DNA of 64,000 nucleotides, from positions 1,866,587 to 1,930,586 of the forward strand of contig NZ_LN907827.1 of assembly GCF_001517405.1 (NCBI RefSeq), written 5' to 3'. A model generated the notes under the pieces. The model saw only the letters and a list, made by a program, of their open reading frames with translations, ran no database searches and was not told where the DNA came from. A program made the position numbers and the translations under genes. This stretch comes from Duffyella gerundensis. Its GTDB lineage: Bacteria > Pseudomonadota > Gammaproteobacteria > Enterobacterales > Enterobacteriaceae. Below are positions 28,087 through 35,331 of this stretch, piece after piece (the first letter of the stretch is position 1; each line of letters begins with the position of its first letter).

Positions 28087-28883
28087 TGAAACCTGAACTG
28101 AAAAGGGCCTACAATTCCGGCAAGCTGATTCTGTTTGCCGGTGCCGGCCTTTCCCGCAACCTTGGGCTGCCGGAATGGCATGAGTTGATTGCTCATCTGG
28201 CGAAAGAGCTGGGCTACGATCCGCAAATCTTTAACTCCTACGGCAATCATCTGTCACTGGCGGAATACTATAAGCAGGTAAAAGGTTCACTGGGCCCGCT
28301 GCGCAGCTGGATGGACCGGGAATGGCATCGCCCCGATATCGATGTGCGGTCATCGGAAATTCATACGCTGATTACTCAGGGTGATTTTTCGCGCATCTAC
28401 ACCACCAACTACGATCGCTGGCTGGAAGTGGCGCATGATGCGCACAACGTGCCCTACAGCAAGGTGGCCAACGCGGCGGATCTGGTATCGCTCACCGAAG
28501 AGAAGCGCCATATCATCAAACTGCATGGCGATTTCGACGACGATACCTCTATCGTGCTCGATGAAAGCAGCTACTTCGAGCGGCTCTATTTTGACTCGCC
28601 GCTGGATATCAAGCTGACCCACGACGTCATGGGCAATTCGGTGCTGTTTATCGGCTACAGCATCAGCGATTTTAACATTCGCCTGCTGTTTTATCGTTTA
28701 ACCAAGATGTGGGGCCGCACCGGTCTTGCCACCGCGCGGCCAAAATCCTATCTGTTTACCAACCGTAATAATCCGGTTGCCCAGGAAGTGCTGGGGCAAT
28801 GGGGCATCGAGATGATCGTCTCCGAAGAGGATGACCCGCGTAAGGCGCTGAAGGATTTTCTCACTGAGCTGATCGACCGTTAA
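28086..28883 (+). CDS. SIR2-like NAD-hydrolase domain protein (KomC-like defence effector)
   Basis: The 265-residue protein carries one SIR2-like domain (SIR2_2 type): FAGAGLS at residues 17-23, IYTTNYD at 104-110 with the candidate catalytic Asn108, KLHGD at 145-149 with His147, and VLFIGYSISDFNIRLLF near 186-202. There is no zinc-binding Cys tetrad, so it is not a protein deacetylase; this class usually degrades NAD+ in anti-phage abortive responses. The residues needed for activity look intact, unlike those of its HAM1-like partner. The start codon overlaps the partner's stop. It is convergent with the methyltransferase gene, 33 bp away. Confidence 0.75.
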   Translation: MKPELKRAYNSGKLILFAGAGLSRNLGLPEWHELIAHLAKELGYDPQIFNSYGNHLSLAEYYKQVKGSLGPLRSWMDREWHRPDIDVRSSEIHTLITQGDFSRIYTTNYDRWLEVAHDAHNVPYSKVANAADLVSLTEEKRHIIKLHGDFDDDTSIVLDESSYFERLYFDSPLDIKLTHDVMGNSVLFIGYSISDFNIRLLFYRLTKMWGRTGLATARPKSYLFTNRNNPVAQEVLGQWGIEMIVSEEDDPRKALKDFLTELIDR

Positions 28884-28916
28884 GGCCCGCATCCGTTTGT
28901 ATGTCAGCCGTCGAGG

Positions 28917-29747
28917 CTACCTTGCCAGCCGATAATATTGAAACACGCCGTCGGGTTGGCTGCTGCGCCCGACGGTAGTTAAAAGCTGCAATCCCTGCCG
29001 GTGGCAGAAGTCGGGCACGTCACAGGCGACCGGCGTATGACCAAAAAGAATGATCTGGCCGGTTTCGCTGACGATCTCCACCATCCGACGTAGCACCTGT
29101 TGCGCCGCCAGGCTCGACATCACCTCATGATTGATAAAACGGCAAATCACGATGTCGTAAGGCTGCGCATGCGGCAATGTCATCACATCGCCAACCACCG
29201 CATCAGGAATAGTGCGCCGTGTCTCGGCCACCATCGCCGCGGAACGGTCAGAGGCGATGCAGCGGCTCTGCGGAAAATGGTGCTGCAGCGAACCGATGAA
29301 TTCACCGGTGGAGCAGGCGGGATCGTAAATGCGGCAGCCGGGCGTCACGAGGGTTTTGAGCTGCTCCAGGGTGTGCGCACGAAAATGTGCCTCCTGATCG
29401 TTCAGCCGCTGTGGCGTCGCCGCCTGGGAATTCCAGTAGCTCTCCGGGCAGATAAACTCTTCTCCGCTGGCGTCTCGTGGCGGCCAGGGAAAGTGAATAT
29501 CGTCGCCGTGAAAAAGCCCATCGCGCCACGTCGCATCGTCCGGTACGCGAACCACGCAGCGCAACTGTGCCGCCTGCTCTTCGCAGTGGATCAGTTCGCC
29601 CTTGAGCATCGCCTTTTCCAGAATGCTGTAACGGCTCTGTGCATGCAGCCGCTGGCGCAGGCCGAGCAGATGCTGATGTTTATTTCTGACCAGGAAAAGA
29701 TTGTGCTGCTGCGCCGGGGCAACCAGCAGCTCCTTATAGAAAGCCAT
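28917..29747 (-). CDS. SAM-dependent methyltransferase of the YcaO RiPP locus
   Basis: The 276-residue protein has an unassigned N-terminal part (residues 1-125, possibly a substrate- or peptide-binding domain) and a class I methyltransferase domain from about 126: GCRIYDPACSTGEFIGSLQHHF is the SAM-binding motif I, IASDRSA the acidic end of strand 2, and YDIVICRFINHEV motif IV. It starts 5 bp after the ycaO stop, with GGGGAG inside the ycaO end, so the two are translationally linked. The likely role is methylation of the modified peptide encoded upstream; which atom is methylated cannot be told. The best-known relatives annotate only as methyltransferase domain proteins. Confidence 0.72.
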   Translation of the reverse strand: MAFYKELLVAPAQQHNLFLVRNKHQHLLGLRQRLHAQSRYSILEKAMLKGELIHCEEQAAQLRCVVRVPDDATWRDGLFHGDDIHFPWPPRDASGEEFICPESYWNSQAATPQRLNDQEAHFRAHTLEQLKTLVTPGCRIYDPACSTGEFIGSLQHHFPQSRCIASDRSAAMVAETRRTIPDAVVGDVMTLPHAQPYDIVICRFINHEVMSSLAAQQVLRRMVEIVSETGQIILFGHTPVACDVPDFCHRQGLQLLTTVGRSSQPDGVFQYYRLAR

Positions 29748-29752
29748 GGCGT

Positions 29753-30961
29753 TTACTCCCCGTAGCGTTGGGTAGGAATCACATAATTGCCCAGAGAGAC
29801 AATAGAGAATCGCTCCATGGCGGGCATCACGGCGCAGGCGATGCTGATGCCTGCAGGATCGTCCTCAATGGCTTTCACCCACACCGGCAGATCCTGTTTG
29901 TCGCACAGCGTAATCAACAGGGAGAGCTGACCTTCCAGTGAAAGCCGATCGGGATCGGCGGGCAGCGCACGGCGGGTGACGATCTTGTCGCGAATATCCG
30001 CCACCAGACAGCGCAGCAGCTTCGGGTATTTTTCCAGATGACGATAGTGTCGCCGCCACTCGTTCTGCACGAAAGGTACGCCTTTCTCAATGGCATGCTG
30101 CTGCACCAGCTCTTTTATGGCGCGTGCGGCGGCATGGCTGGGATAAATGGAGCATCCGGCGCCAAACACATGCACGCCAGAGAGCGGGCGCGCAGGGCAG
30201 CTGGCAATACAGACCGTGGGTAAACCAGGCTGACTGATATTAAATACCCTGACCGCGTTCTCAAGGCAGGCTTCCGCATCGCGCAGAGTGGAAAAGAGAT
30301 CCTCAGGTAACGAGTCCGGTTCAATTTCAATAAGCTGATAAGGCAGCTGGTGGAAGAATACCCTCGCCAGAAAAGTGCCTACGCAATGCCGCTCAATAAC
30401 TTCGCTGATAGCATGAATAGCGGCTTCGGTATAACCCACGCCCGCAGCAAAACCGGTGCCGCAGGAATAACGGCGTGCCGAGCGATAATCGGCATCATCG
30501 CCAGCGGAGCGCCTCTTCACGTAATTATAATCAATTAAAAACGACGGCCATAACAGCGAGCCGCGATGTTCATAACCGTCTGGCGGCGAAAAAGGAATAA
30601 CGGAAAGGGTGGTTGGCTGCCCGCTGCTTATTATTTTTAATGGCAGAAAGTCGCGCATATAAGGCTGATTCAGCACGGCAGAAAAGGGCGCCAGCGCGCG
30701 ATGTTTGCGTAAACAAATTAATCCCTGATGATGCTCCCAGGCTTCAAACTTTGCGCCGACCCGCGCTTCCTGCTCATAGCCTTTGCCGCAGCCAACGCAG
30801 GGCGCTTCTGTTGTGCCGGTAAAATTCATAGTGGCCACTGTACTGGATAAGGGCGTGCCGAAGCGTTCAATATCCACAGCGATATTATTCCGGCGGAAAT
30901 AGGCATCTATTTTATCTTCAGCAACTTTCAGAGACACTTTTCTTTCGATAATGGCTTTCAT
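29753..30961 (-). CDS. YcaO-family cyclodehydratase/thioamidation-type RiPP enzyme
   Basis: YcaO enzymes use ATP to activate peptide backbone amides and form azolines, thioamides or macroamidines. The 402-residue protein has the family pattern: VGCGKGYEQEARVGAKFEAWEHHQG at about residues 57-81 (first ATP-Mg helix), CGTGFAAGVGYTEAAIHAISEVIERH near 168-193 with the conserved Glu residues, and ARAIKELVQQHAI near 285-297. The C-terminus ends VIPTQRYGE, not the PxPxP of azoline-forming enzymes. No E1-like/RRE partner (ocin-ThiF) or TfuA is nearby, so it is a standalone YcaO. The start at 30961 has AGGGAGGTG 4 bases upstream. The 5' third is AT-rich, suggesting acquisition. Confidence 0.8.
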   Translation of the reverse strand: MKAIIERKVSLKVAEDKIDAYFRRNNIAVDIERFGTPLSSTVATMNFTGTTEAPCVGCGKGYEQEARVGAKFEAWEHHQGLICLRKHRALAPFSAVLNQPYMRDFLPLKIISSGQPTTLSVIPFSPPDGYEHRGSLLWPSFLIDYNYVKRRSAGDDADYRSARRYSCGTGFAAGVGYTEAAIHAISEVIERHCVGTFLARVFFHQLPYQLIEIEPDSLPEDLFSTLRDAEACLENAVRVFNISQPGLPTVCIASCPARPLSGVHVFGAGCSIYPSHAAARAIKELVQQHAIEKGVPFVQNEWRRHYRHLEKYPKLLRCLVADIRDKIVTRRALPADPDRLSLEGQLSLLITLCDKQDLPVWVKAIEDDPAGISIACAVMPAMERFSIVSLGNYVIPTQRYGE

Positions 30962-30977
30962 TACTCACCTCCCTGTT

Positions 30978-31008
30978 AAAAAAGCGGCATAAACTATGCC
31001 GCTTTTTT
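30978..31008 (-). terminator. Hairpin between precursor peptide gene and ycaO (partial terminator)
   Basis: GCGGCAT/ATGCCGC plus flanking A-T pairs form a stem with a 5-nt loop, followed on the minus strand by a T-run. It lies 7 bp after the precursor stop codon and just before the ycaO ribosome-binding site, so it would give far more precursor mRNA than enzyme mRNA. Confidence 0.8.
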
Positions 31009-31014
31009 TACTGC

Positions 31015-31143
31015 TTATGCGTTAATTGCATCGATCTCGTCTTGCGACAATTTCGATTCAATTACGCCTTCCGTGGTTTTTTCTTCAGAAACCACTTCGT
31101 TTTCTTCATAATCATTTGTATACATACAGTTCATATAACCCAT
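31015..31143 (-). CDS. Candidate RiPP precursor peptide, 42 residues, N-terminal core with follower
   Basis: The ATG at 31143 has GGAG 7 bases upstream and starts MGYMNCMYTNDYEENE; the tail is acidic (many Glu and Asp) and ends LSQDEIDAINA. The only Cys is residue 6, and there is no leader before it. This layout, Met-Gly first, a Cys after an Asn, then a long acidic follower, resembles the bottromycin precursor, whose core GPVVVFDC is at the very N-terminus and is modified by standalone YcaO enzymes. The gene is followed by a hairpin, then ycaO and a methyltransferase on the same strand. That it is the YcaO substrate is inference from position, size and composition. Confidence 0.72.
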   Translation of the reverse strand: MGYMNCMYTNDYEENEVVSEEKTTEGVIESKLSQDEIDAINA

Positions 31144-31154
31144 GATAATTCTCC

Positions 31155-31431
31155 ATCTATCTATTCAATGCCGCCACATCATTGTGCCAGCAACAGCAGA
31201 ATATAATAAAGCGTAACGCGACGTCGTATTTAATAACAAACCCAGGATCCAGATCACAATAAAATAATAACCACTGCGAGAGTTGATCTATATTTTATAT
31301 AACCATTCATGTTGCTATATTTATATTTAATGTTGCGCTGGGCTGAATAGAATAAATAGTCATTACCTGTGAGATAGATGCACTTTTTTATTAATTAGCG
31401 ATGATTCATTACTCCGCTTCGTATGCGGCGC
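31155..31431. other. AT-rich regulatory region of the RiPP locus and Xre/RES operon
   Basis: About 280 bp with far lower GC than the surrounding genes (long runs such as ATATTTTATATAA). I see no reading frame of note. It must hold the minus-strand promoter of the precursor gene, which I cannot place exactly. The base composition suggests recent horizontal acquisition. Confidence 0.6.
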
Positions 31432-31459
31432 TTGTTAAAGTCAACCATAAGGTTATAAT
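31432..31459 (+). promoter_or_regulatory. Sigma-70 promoter of the Xre/RES toxin-antitoxin operon
   Basis: TTGTTA and TATAAT are 16 bp apart, 23 bp before the antitoxin ATG. Between them AACC-ATAA-GGTT is an inverted repeat that could be the autorepression site. Confidence 0.65.
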
Positions 31460-31482
31460 CAAAATACCAAATGGAGGTTTCT

Positions 31483-31926
31483 ATGAAGCAGTTTACCTTA
31501 CCCGCCTCACATAACACGCCAGAACGCCTTTGGCAGGTCGCCGGGCTGAACAGCGCTGACGGCGTGATGCTAATGGGGCAGATCGATCGCGGGCTGGAAG
31601 GCGCGGTGGCCAACCGTATTATTTCGTGGGCGCTGATGACCCAGGCCGATTTGCGTCACGTGACCGGCATTCCTGCCACCACCTTTAACCGCGGCATGAA
31701 AGATCGCTTTACCGCCGAGCAGAGCGAGCGCCTGGTGCGCTTTATTCGCGTGATGGATCGCGCCGTTGAGCTGTTTGAAGGCGATAAACACAAGGCGCAG
31801 CAGTGGCTGAATGAGCCGGCAAGGGCGCTTGATAACAAAAAGCCTGCCGACCTGGTTTCATCGGAAACCGGCGCCTATGAGGTACTGAAGCTGATTACCC
31901 GGCTTGAGCACGGTGTCTATTCGTGA
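31483..31926 (+). CDS. Xre/ParS-type antitoxin (DUF2384), partner of RES toxin
   Basis: The 147-residue protein has a helical N-terminal half with an Xre-like DNA-binding region (about residues 20-80: LMGQIDRGLEGAVANRIISWALMTQADLRHVTGIPATTFNRGM) and a C-terminal toxin-binding domain FEGDKHKAQQWLNEPARALDNKKPADLVSSETGAYEVLKLITRLEHGVYS, the hallmark of MbcA/ParS antitoxins. The ATG at 31483 follows GGAGG by 5 bases; an ATG at 31471 lies before that site and is not used. It overlaps the toxin gene by 4 bp. It should repress its own promoter together with the toxin. Confidence 0.88.
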   Translation: MKQFTLPASHNTPERLWQVAGLNSADGVMLMGQIDRGLEGAVANRIISWALMTQADLRHVTGIPATTFNRGMKDRFTAEQSERLVRFIRVMDRAVELFEGDKHKAQQWLNEPARALDNKKPADLVSSETGAYEVLKLITRLEHGVYS

Positions 31927-32393
31927 AGTTGTACCGCCTGACCAAAACGCGCTATCTGAGTTCTGCCTGGAGCGGTTACGGTGCCAGGGAAGGCGGCGGG
32001 CGCTGGAATAACGTGGGCGTGTCGATGGTCTATGCGTCGGAAACCGCATCGCTGACCATGCTGGAAATACTGGTTCATCTGCAAAGTGCCGCCACGCTGG
32101 ATGCCTATACCTTGCTTTGTGTTGAGGTGCCCGATGGGCTGATTCAGTGGATTGATGTGACGCAGTTACCGGAAAACTGGCGGGCGGCCGAAGCCCCGGC
32201 GGCGCTGCGTGAGATTGGTGATGCCTGGATCAGTAGCGGCGAGTCGGTGGCGTTGCGCATACCCAGTGCGCTGTCGCCGGTGGAACATAACTTTTTGCTT
32301 AATCCGGATCATCCCGCCTTCACGGAGCTGGCCAGCCGCGCCAGCCATATTCCGTTTATGTTTGATTCACGCTTTGGTACGGCGCATTCCTGA
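31923..32393 (+). CDS. RES-domain NAD+-degrading toxin
   Basis: RES toxins cleave or phosphorolyse NAD+ and stop growth until neutralised. The 156-residue protein shows the three residues that name the domain: Arg in GGGRWNNVGVSMVYASE (about residues 24-40), Glu in the same YASETASLTMLE block and Ser in ISSGESVALRIPSAL (about 97-111), followed by EHNFLLNPDHP. All are intact, so the toxin is probably active. It overlaps the antitoxin gene (ATGA-type). A perfect 12-bp hairpin follows. Confidence 0.9.
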   Translation: MKLYRLTKTRYLSSAWSGYGAREGGGRWNNVGVSMVYASETASLTMLEILVHLQSAATLDAYTLLCVEVPDGLIQWIDVTQLPENWRAAEAPAALREIGDAWISSGESVALRIPSALSPVEHNFLLNPDHPAFTELASRASHIPFMFDSRFGTAHS

Positions 32394-32411
32394 TGGTTCG
32401 CGTCAGCCAGA

Positions 32412-32439
32412 CAGCCTGCGGCACACTTGCCGCAGGCTG
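32412..32439. terminator. Perfect hairpin between RES toxin and gabP-like gene
   Basis: A 12-bp perfect stem CAGCCTGCGGCA/TGCCGCAGGCTG with a 4-nt loop lies between convergent stop codons. It lacks a U-tract, so it may act as an RNA-stabilising or weak terminator element. Confidence 0.6.
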
Positions 32440-32445
32440 AGAGGG

Positions 32446-33852
32446 TTAGCGGGAAGTGTGCGCGCGAATCAGTTTCACGCTTCTCTCCCTGTGGCTTTTA
32501 CGGTGCAGCACCAGGCTGGTGGCAATAATCAGCAGCGTCAGGCCGCCGGTCGCCAGCAGTTCAACCCGATGCTGGGCATTGAACAGCATCACGACCAGAA
32601 CGGTGACAATAAACAGCATGGTCAGCCAGGTCAGGCCGGGAAACAGCCACATACGGTAGGTCAGCACGTCGCCCGCCTTTTCCCGTTTTTTGCGCAACAC
32701 CAGATGCGAAGCGGCGATTACCAGGTAAACCAGCAGCGCGATAGCGCCTGAGCTGGCCAGCAGAAACTCAAACACCACGCTGGGCGCCAGATAGTTGGCT
32801 ATCACCGCGATAAAGGCGGCGGCGGTGGAGAGCAGCACCGCCACCCACGGCGTGCCGCTACGATTGGTGCGCGAAGCGGCGGCAGGCGCATCCTTGCGGC
32901 GCGACAGCGAGTAGAGCATGCGCGATGAGGTATAGAGCGCCGAGTTGAGACAGCTGCACACCGCCATCAAGACCACCGCATCAACAATCAGTTTCGCATG
33001 CGGAATGCCCATCGCCTGCAGCACGGTCTGATAGGAACCCTGTTGCACCAGTCCAGGCGAATTCCACGGCACCAGCGCCACCACGAAGAAAATCGACAAC
33101 AGGTAGAACAGGGCGATACGCCAGATCACCGAGTTAGTTGCCTGGGTGATCTGCTTGCCCGGATTCTTCGATTCAGCGGCGGCGATGGTGACAATTTCCG
33201 TCCCCATGAATGAGAACATGGTAGTCAGGATGGCAGCCATCACCGCGCCCAGCCCGTTGGGCATAAAGCCGTGCGTATCATACAGGTGTGCCAGCCCGCT
33301 GGTGGTGCTGTTCGGCATAAACCCAAACACCGCAATACCGGCCGCGCACAGGAAGGCGATAATCGCCACTATTTTGATCAGCGCAAACCAGAATTCAAAC
33401 TCGCCATAATTTTTCACACTCAACAGATTGGTCACGGTAAGAATAAGTGTGATGGCGAAAGTGAACTGCCAGATGGCGACCTGCGGAAACCAGGCGTGCA
33501 GAATAGTGCCCGCGGCGTTGGCTTCCAGCGGGATCACCAGCACCCAAAACCACCAGTAAAGCCAGCCGATGGTAAAGCCCGCCCAGCGACCCAGCGCCTT
33601 ATCTGCATAGGTTGAGAAAGAGCCGGAATCGGGCGAGGCCACCGCCATTTCCGCCAGCATGCGCATAATCAACACCACCAGGGCACCGGCAGCAGCATAG
33701 GCGATCAGCACCGCCGGGCCCGCTTCAGAAATCGCGTGGCCGGAACCGACAAAGAGGCCAGCGCCAATCACGCCAGCAATCGAGAGCATGCGCACGTGGC
33801 GCGGTTTCAGGCCTTGAGCCAGAACATCATCATTGGTCTGTATGGGTGTCAT
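32446..33852 (-). CDS. gabP: GABA permease (AAT/APC family)
   Basis: The 468-residue inner-membrane protein has about 12 membrane segments. It starts GLKPRHVRMLSIAGVIGAGLFVGSGHAISEAGPAVLIAYA, the APC signature, followed by MLAEMAVASPDSGSFSTYADKALGRWAGF, both typical of GabP and related amino-acid permeases. It would import 4-aminobutyrate with protons. It is 78 bp downstream of gabT on the same strand, which supports GABA as substrate; proline/GABA relatives are the main alternative. E. coli has gabDTP, and no gabD (succinate semialdehyde dehydrogenase) is present in this window. Confidence 0.87.
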   Translation of the reverse strand: MTPIQTNDDVLAQGLKPRHVRMLSIAGVIGAGLFVGSGHAISEAGPAVLIAYAAAGALVVLIMRMLAEMAVASPDSGSFSTYADKALGRWAGFTIGWLYWWFWVLVIPLEANAAGTILHAWFPQVAIWQFTFAITLILTVTNLLSVKNYGEFEFWFALIKIVAIIAFLCAAGIAVFGFMPNSTTSGLAHLYDTHGFMPNGLGAVMAAILTTMFSFMGTEIVTIAAAESKNPGKQITQATNSVIWRIALFYLLSIFFVVALVPWNSPGLVQQGSYQTVLQAMGIPHAKLIVDAVVLMAVCSCLNSALYTSSRMLYSLSRRKDAPAAASRTNRSGTPWVAVLLSTAAAFIAVIANYLAPSVVFEFLLASSGAIALLVYLVIAASHLVLRKKREKAGDVLTYRMWLFPGLTWLTMLFIVTVLVVMLFNAQHRVELLATGGLTLLIIATSLVLHRKSHRERSVKLIRAHTSR

Positions 33853-33930
33853 GGGAACGCCTCCAGAACGACGCCCGGTCTCAGTTCACCGGGCGAATGG
33901 GGATCGGGCCCGCCGCAGCGAGCCCGGGCA

Positions 33931-35217
33931 TCAGGCTGAGATCGTCTCTTGTTCCGCGCGCGTGGCGCAGCTCTCCAGCGTGGCGCTGAGAATCTCCAGC
34001 GCCTCAGCGAACTGCCCATCCGGGATGGTCAGCGGATAGAGGAAACGAATGACATTGCCTTTGGCACCACAGGTCAGCAGCAGCAGCCCGTTGGCCATTG
34101 CCATTTTTTGCACCGCCTGCGCGGTGCTGGCCCGATCGAATTCAACCGCCACCATCGAACCCAGGCCGCGTACGTCGGTAATCGCCGCATAACGCGCTTT
34201 CTGGCCCTGTAGAAAGGTGGTCAGCTGCGCGCCCAGTCCGGCCGCGCGTTCGCACAGCTGTTCCTCATCAATCACATCCAGCACCGCATGCGCCGCGGCG
34301 ATAGCCAGCGGATTACCGGCATAGGTGCCACCAAGCCCGCCGGGGCCAGGCGCATCCATCACCTCGGCCCGTCCGGCCACAGCGGAGAGCGGCATACCGC
34401 CCGCCAGGCTTTTGGCCATGGTGATCAGATCGGCTTTTACCGGATAGTGATCCATAGCAAACAGCTTGCCGGTGCGGGCAAAGCCGCTCTGGATCTCATC
34501 GGCAATCAGCAGAATGCCGTGGCGGTCGGCCAGCGCACGCAGCGCAAGCAGAAACGCTTCCGGCACCACGTGAAAACCGCCTTCGCCCTGAACCGGCTCC
34601 AGCACAATTGCCGCCACGTCCTGCGCCGCAATATCCTGACTGAAAATGTCTTCAAGGCTGGCCAGCGCGGCTTCCACGCTGACGCCCTGAACCGCGCTCG
34701 GGTAGCGCGCATGAAACACCGAGGGTGGCATCGGGCCAAAATCACGCTTATAGGGGGCCACTTTGCCGGTCATCGCCAGGGTCATAAAGGTACGACCGTG
34801 AAAGGCGTTACCAAAGGTGATGATGCCGTGGCGGCGGGTCGCGGCACGGGCAATTTTCACGGCGTTTTCCACCGCTTCCGCGCCGGTGGTGAAGAAGGCG
34901 GTTTTCGCCGCGCCGGCAACGGGGACGCGCTGATTAATGCGTTCGGCCAGCGCCACGTAGCTTTCATACGGGGAGATCTGAAAGGCAGTATGCGTAAATT
35001 TTGTTAATTGATCGGCAATGGCCTGTTCCACGCGTGGATGGCGATGGCCGGTGTTCAGCACGGCGATACCGCCGGCGAAATCGATCCAGCTGTTACCCTC
35101 GGCATCCCACAGGGTTGCGTTTTCTGCCCGCGCCACGTACCAGTCGCACAGCGTACCGGTACCGCGGGGTAAAGCCTGCGCTTTGCGCTGCTGCAACAGG
35201 GTCTGTTTCTCGCTCAT
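33931..35217 (-). CDS. gabT: 4-aminobutyrate aminotransferase
   Basis: GabT transfers the amino group of GABA to 2-oxoglutarate to give succinate semialdehyde and glutamate. The 428 residues are the length of E. coli GabT (426). The PLP class III pattern is present: EAVENAVKIARAATRRHGIITFGNAFHGRTF (about 105-135), LIADEIQSGFARTGKLFA (about 236-253) and TMAKSLAGGMPLSAVAGR with the Schiff-base Lys (about 264-281). It is divergent from a MocR/GabR-type regulator and precedes gabP. AGGTGG precedes the ATG. Confidence 0.92.
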   Translation of the reverse strand: MSEKQTLLQQRKAQALPRGTGTLCDWYVARAENATLWDAEGNSWIDFAGGIAVLNTGHRHPRVEQAIADQLTKFTHTAFQISPYESYVALAERINQRVPVAGAAKTAFFTTGAEAVENAVKIARAATRRHGIITFGNAFHGRTFMTLAMTGKVAPYKRDFGPMPPSVFHARYPSAVQGVSVEAALASLEDIFSQDIAAQDVAAIVLEPVQGEGGFHVVPEAFLLALRALADRHGILLIADEIQSGFARTGKLFAMDHYPVKADLITMAKSLAGGMPLSAVAGRAEVMDAPGPGGLGGTYAGNPLAIAAAHAVLDVIDEEQLCERAAGLGAQLTTFLQGQKARYAAITDVRGLGSMVAVEFDRASTAQAVQKMAMANGLLLLTCGAKGNVIRFLYPLTIPDGQFAEALEILSATLESCATRAEQETISA

Positions 35218-35294
35218 TTAACCACCTCACCGTTATCCGTATTTACAATTCTCAACAAACACCTTATTTATGCGTGAGGCGAAGCGAGTTGCCA

Positions 35295-35328
35295 GAGCCA
35301 ATTGTTGAGAGAAAGGTGGAGCCAATTG
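35295..35328. promoter_or_regulatory. Direct-repeat operator for the MocR/GabR-type regulator
   Basis: GAGCCAATTG occurs twice in the same orientation, 24 bp apart (35295-35304 and 35319-35328), just before the regulator's start codon and within the divergent region with gabT. Direct repeats are the usual binding pattern of MocR regulators. Confidence 0.55.
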
Positions 35329-35331
35329 CGG

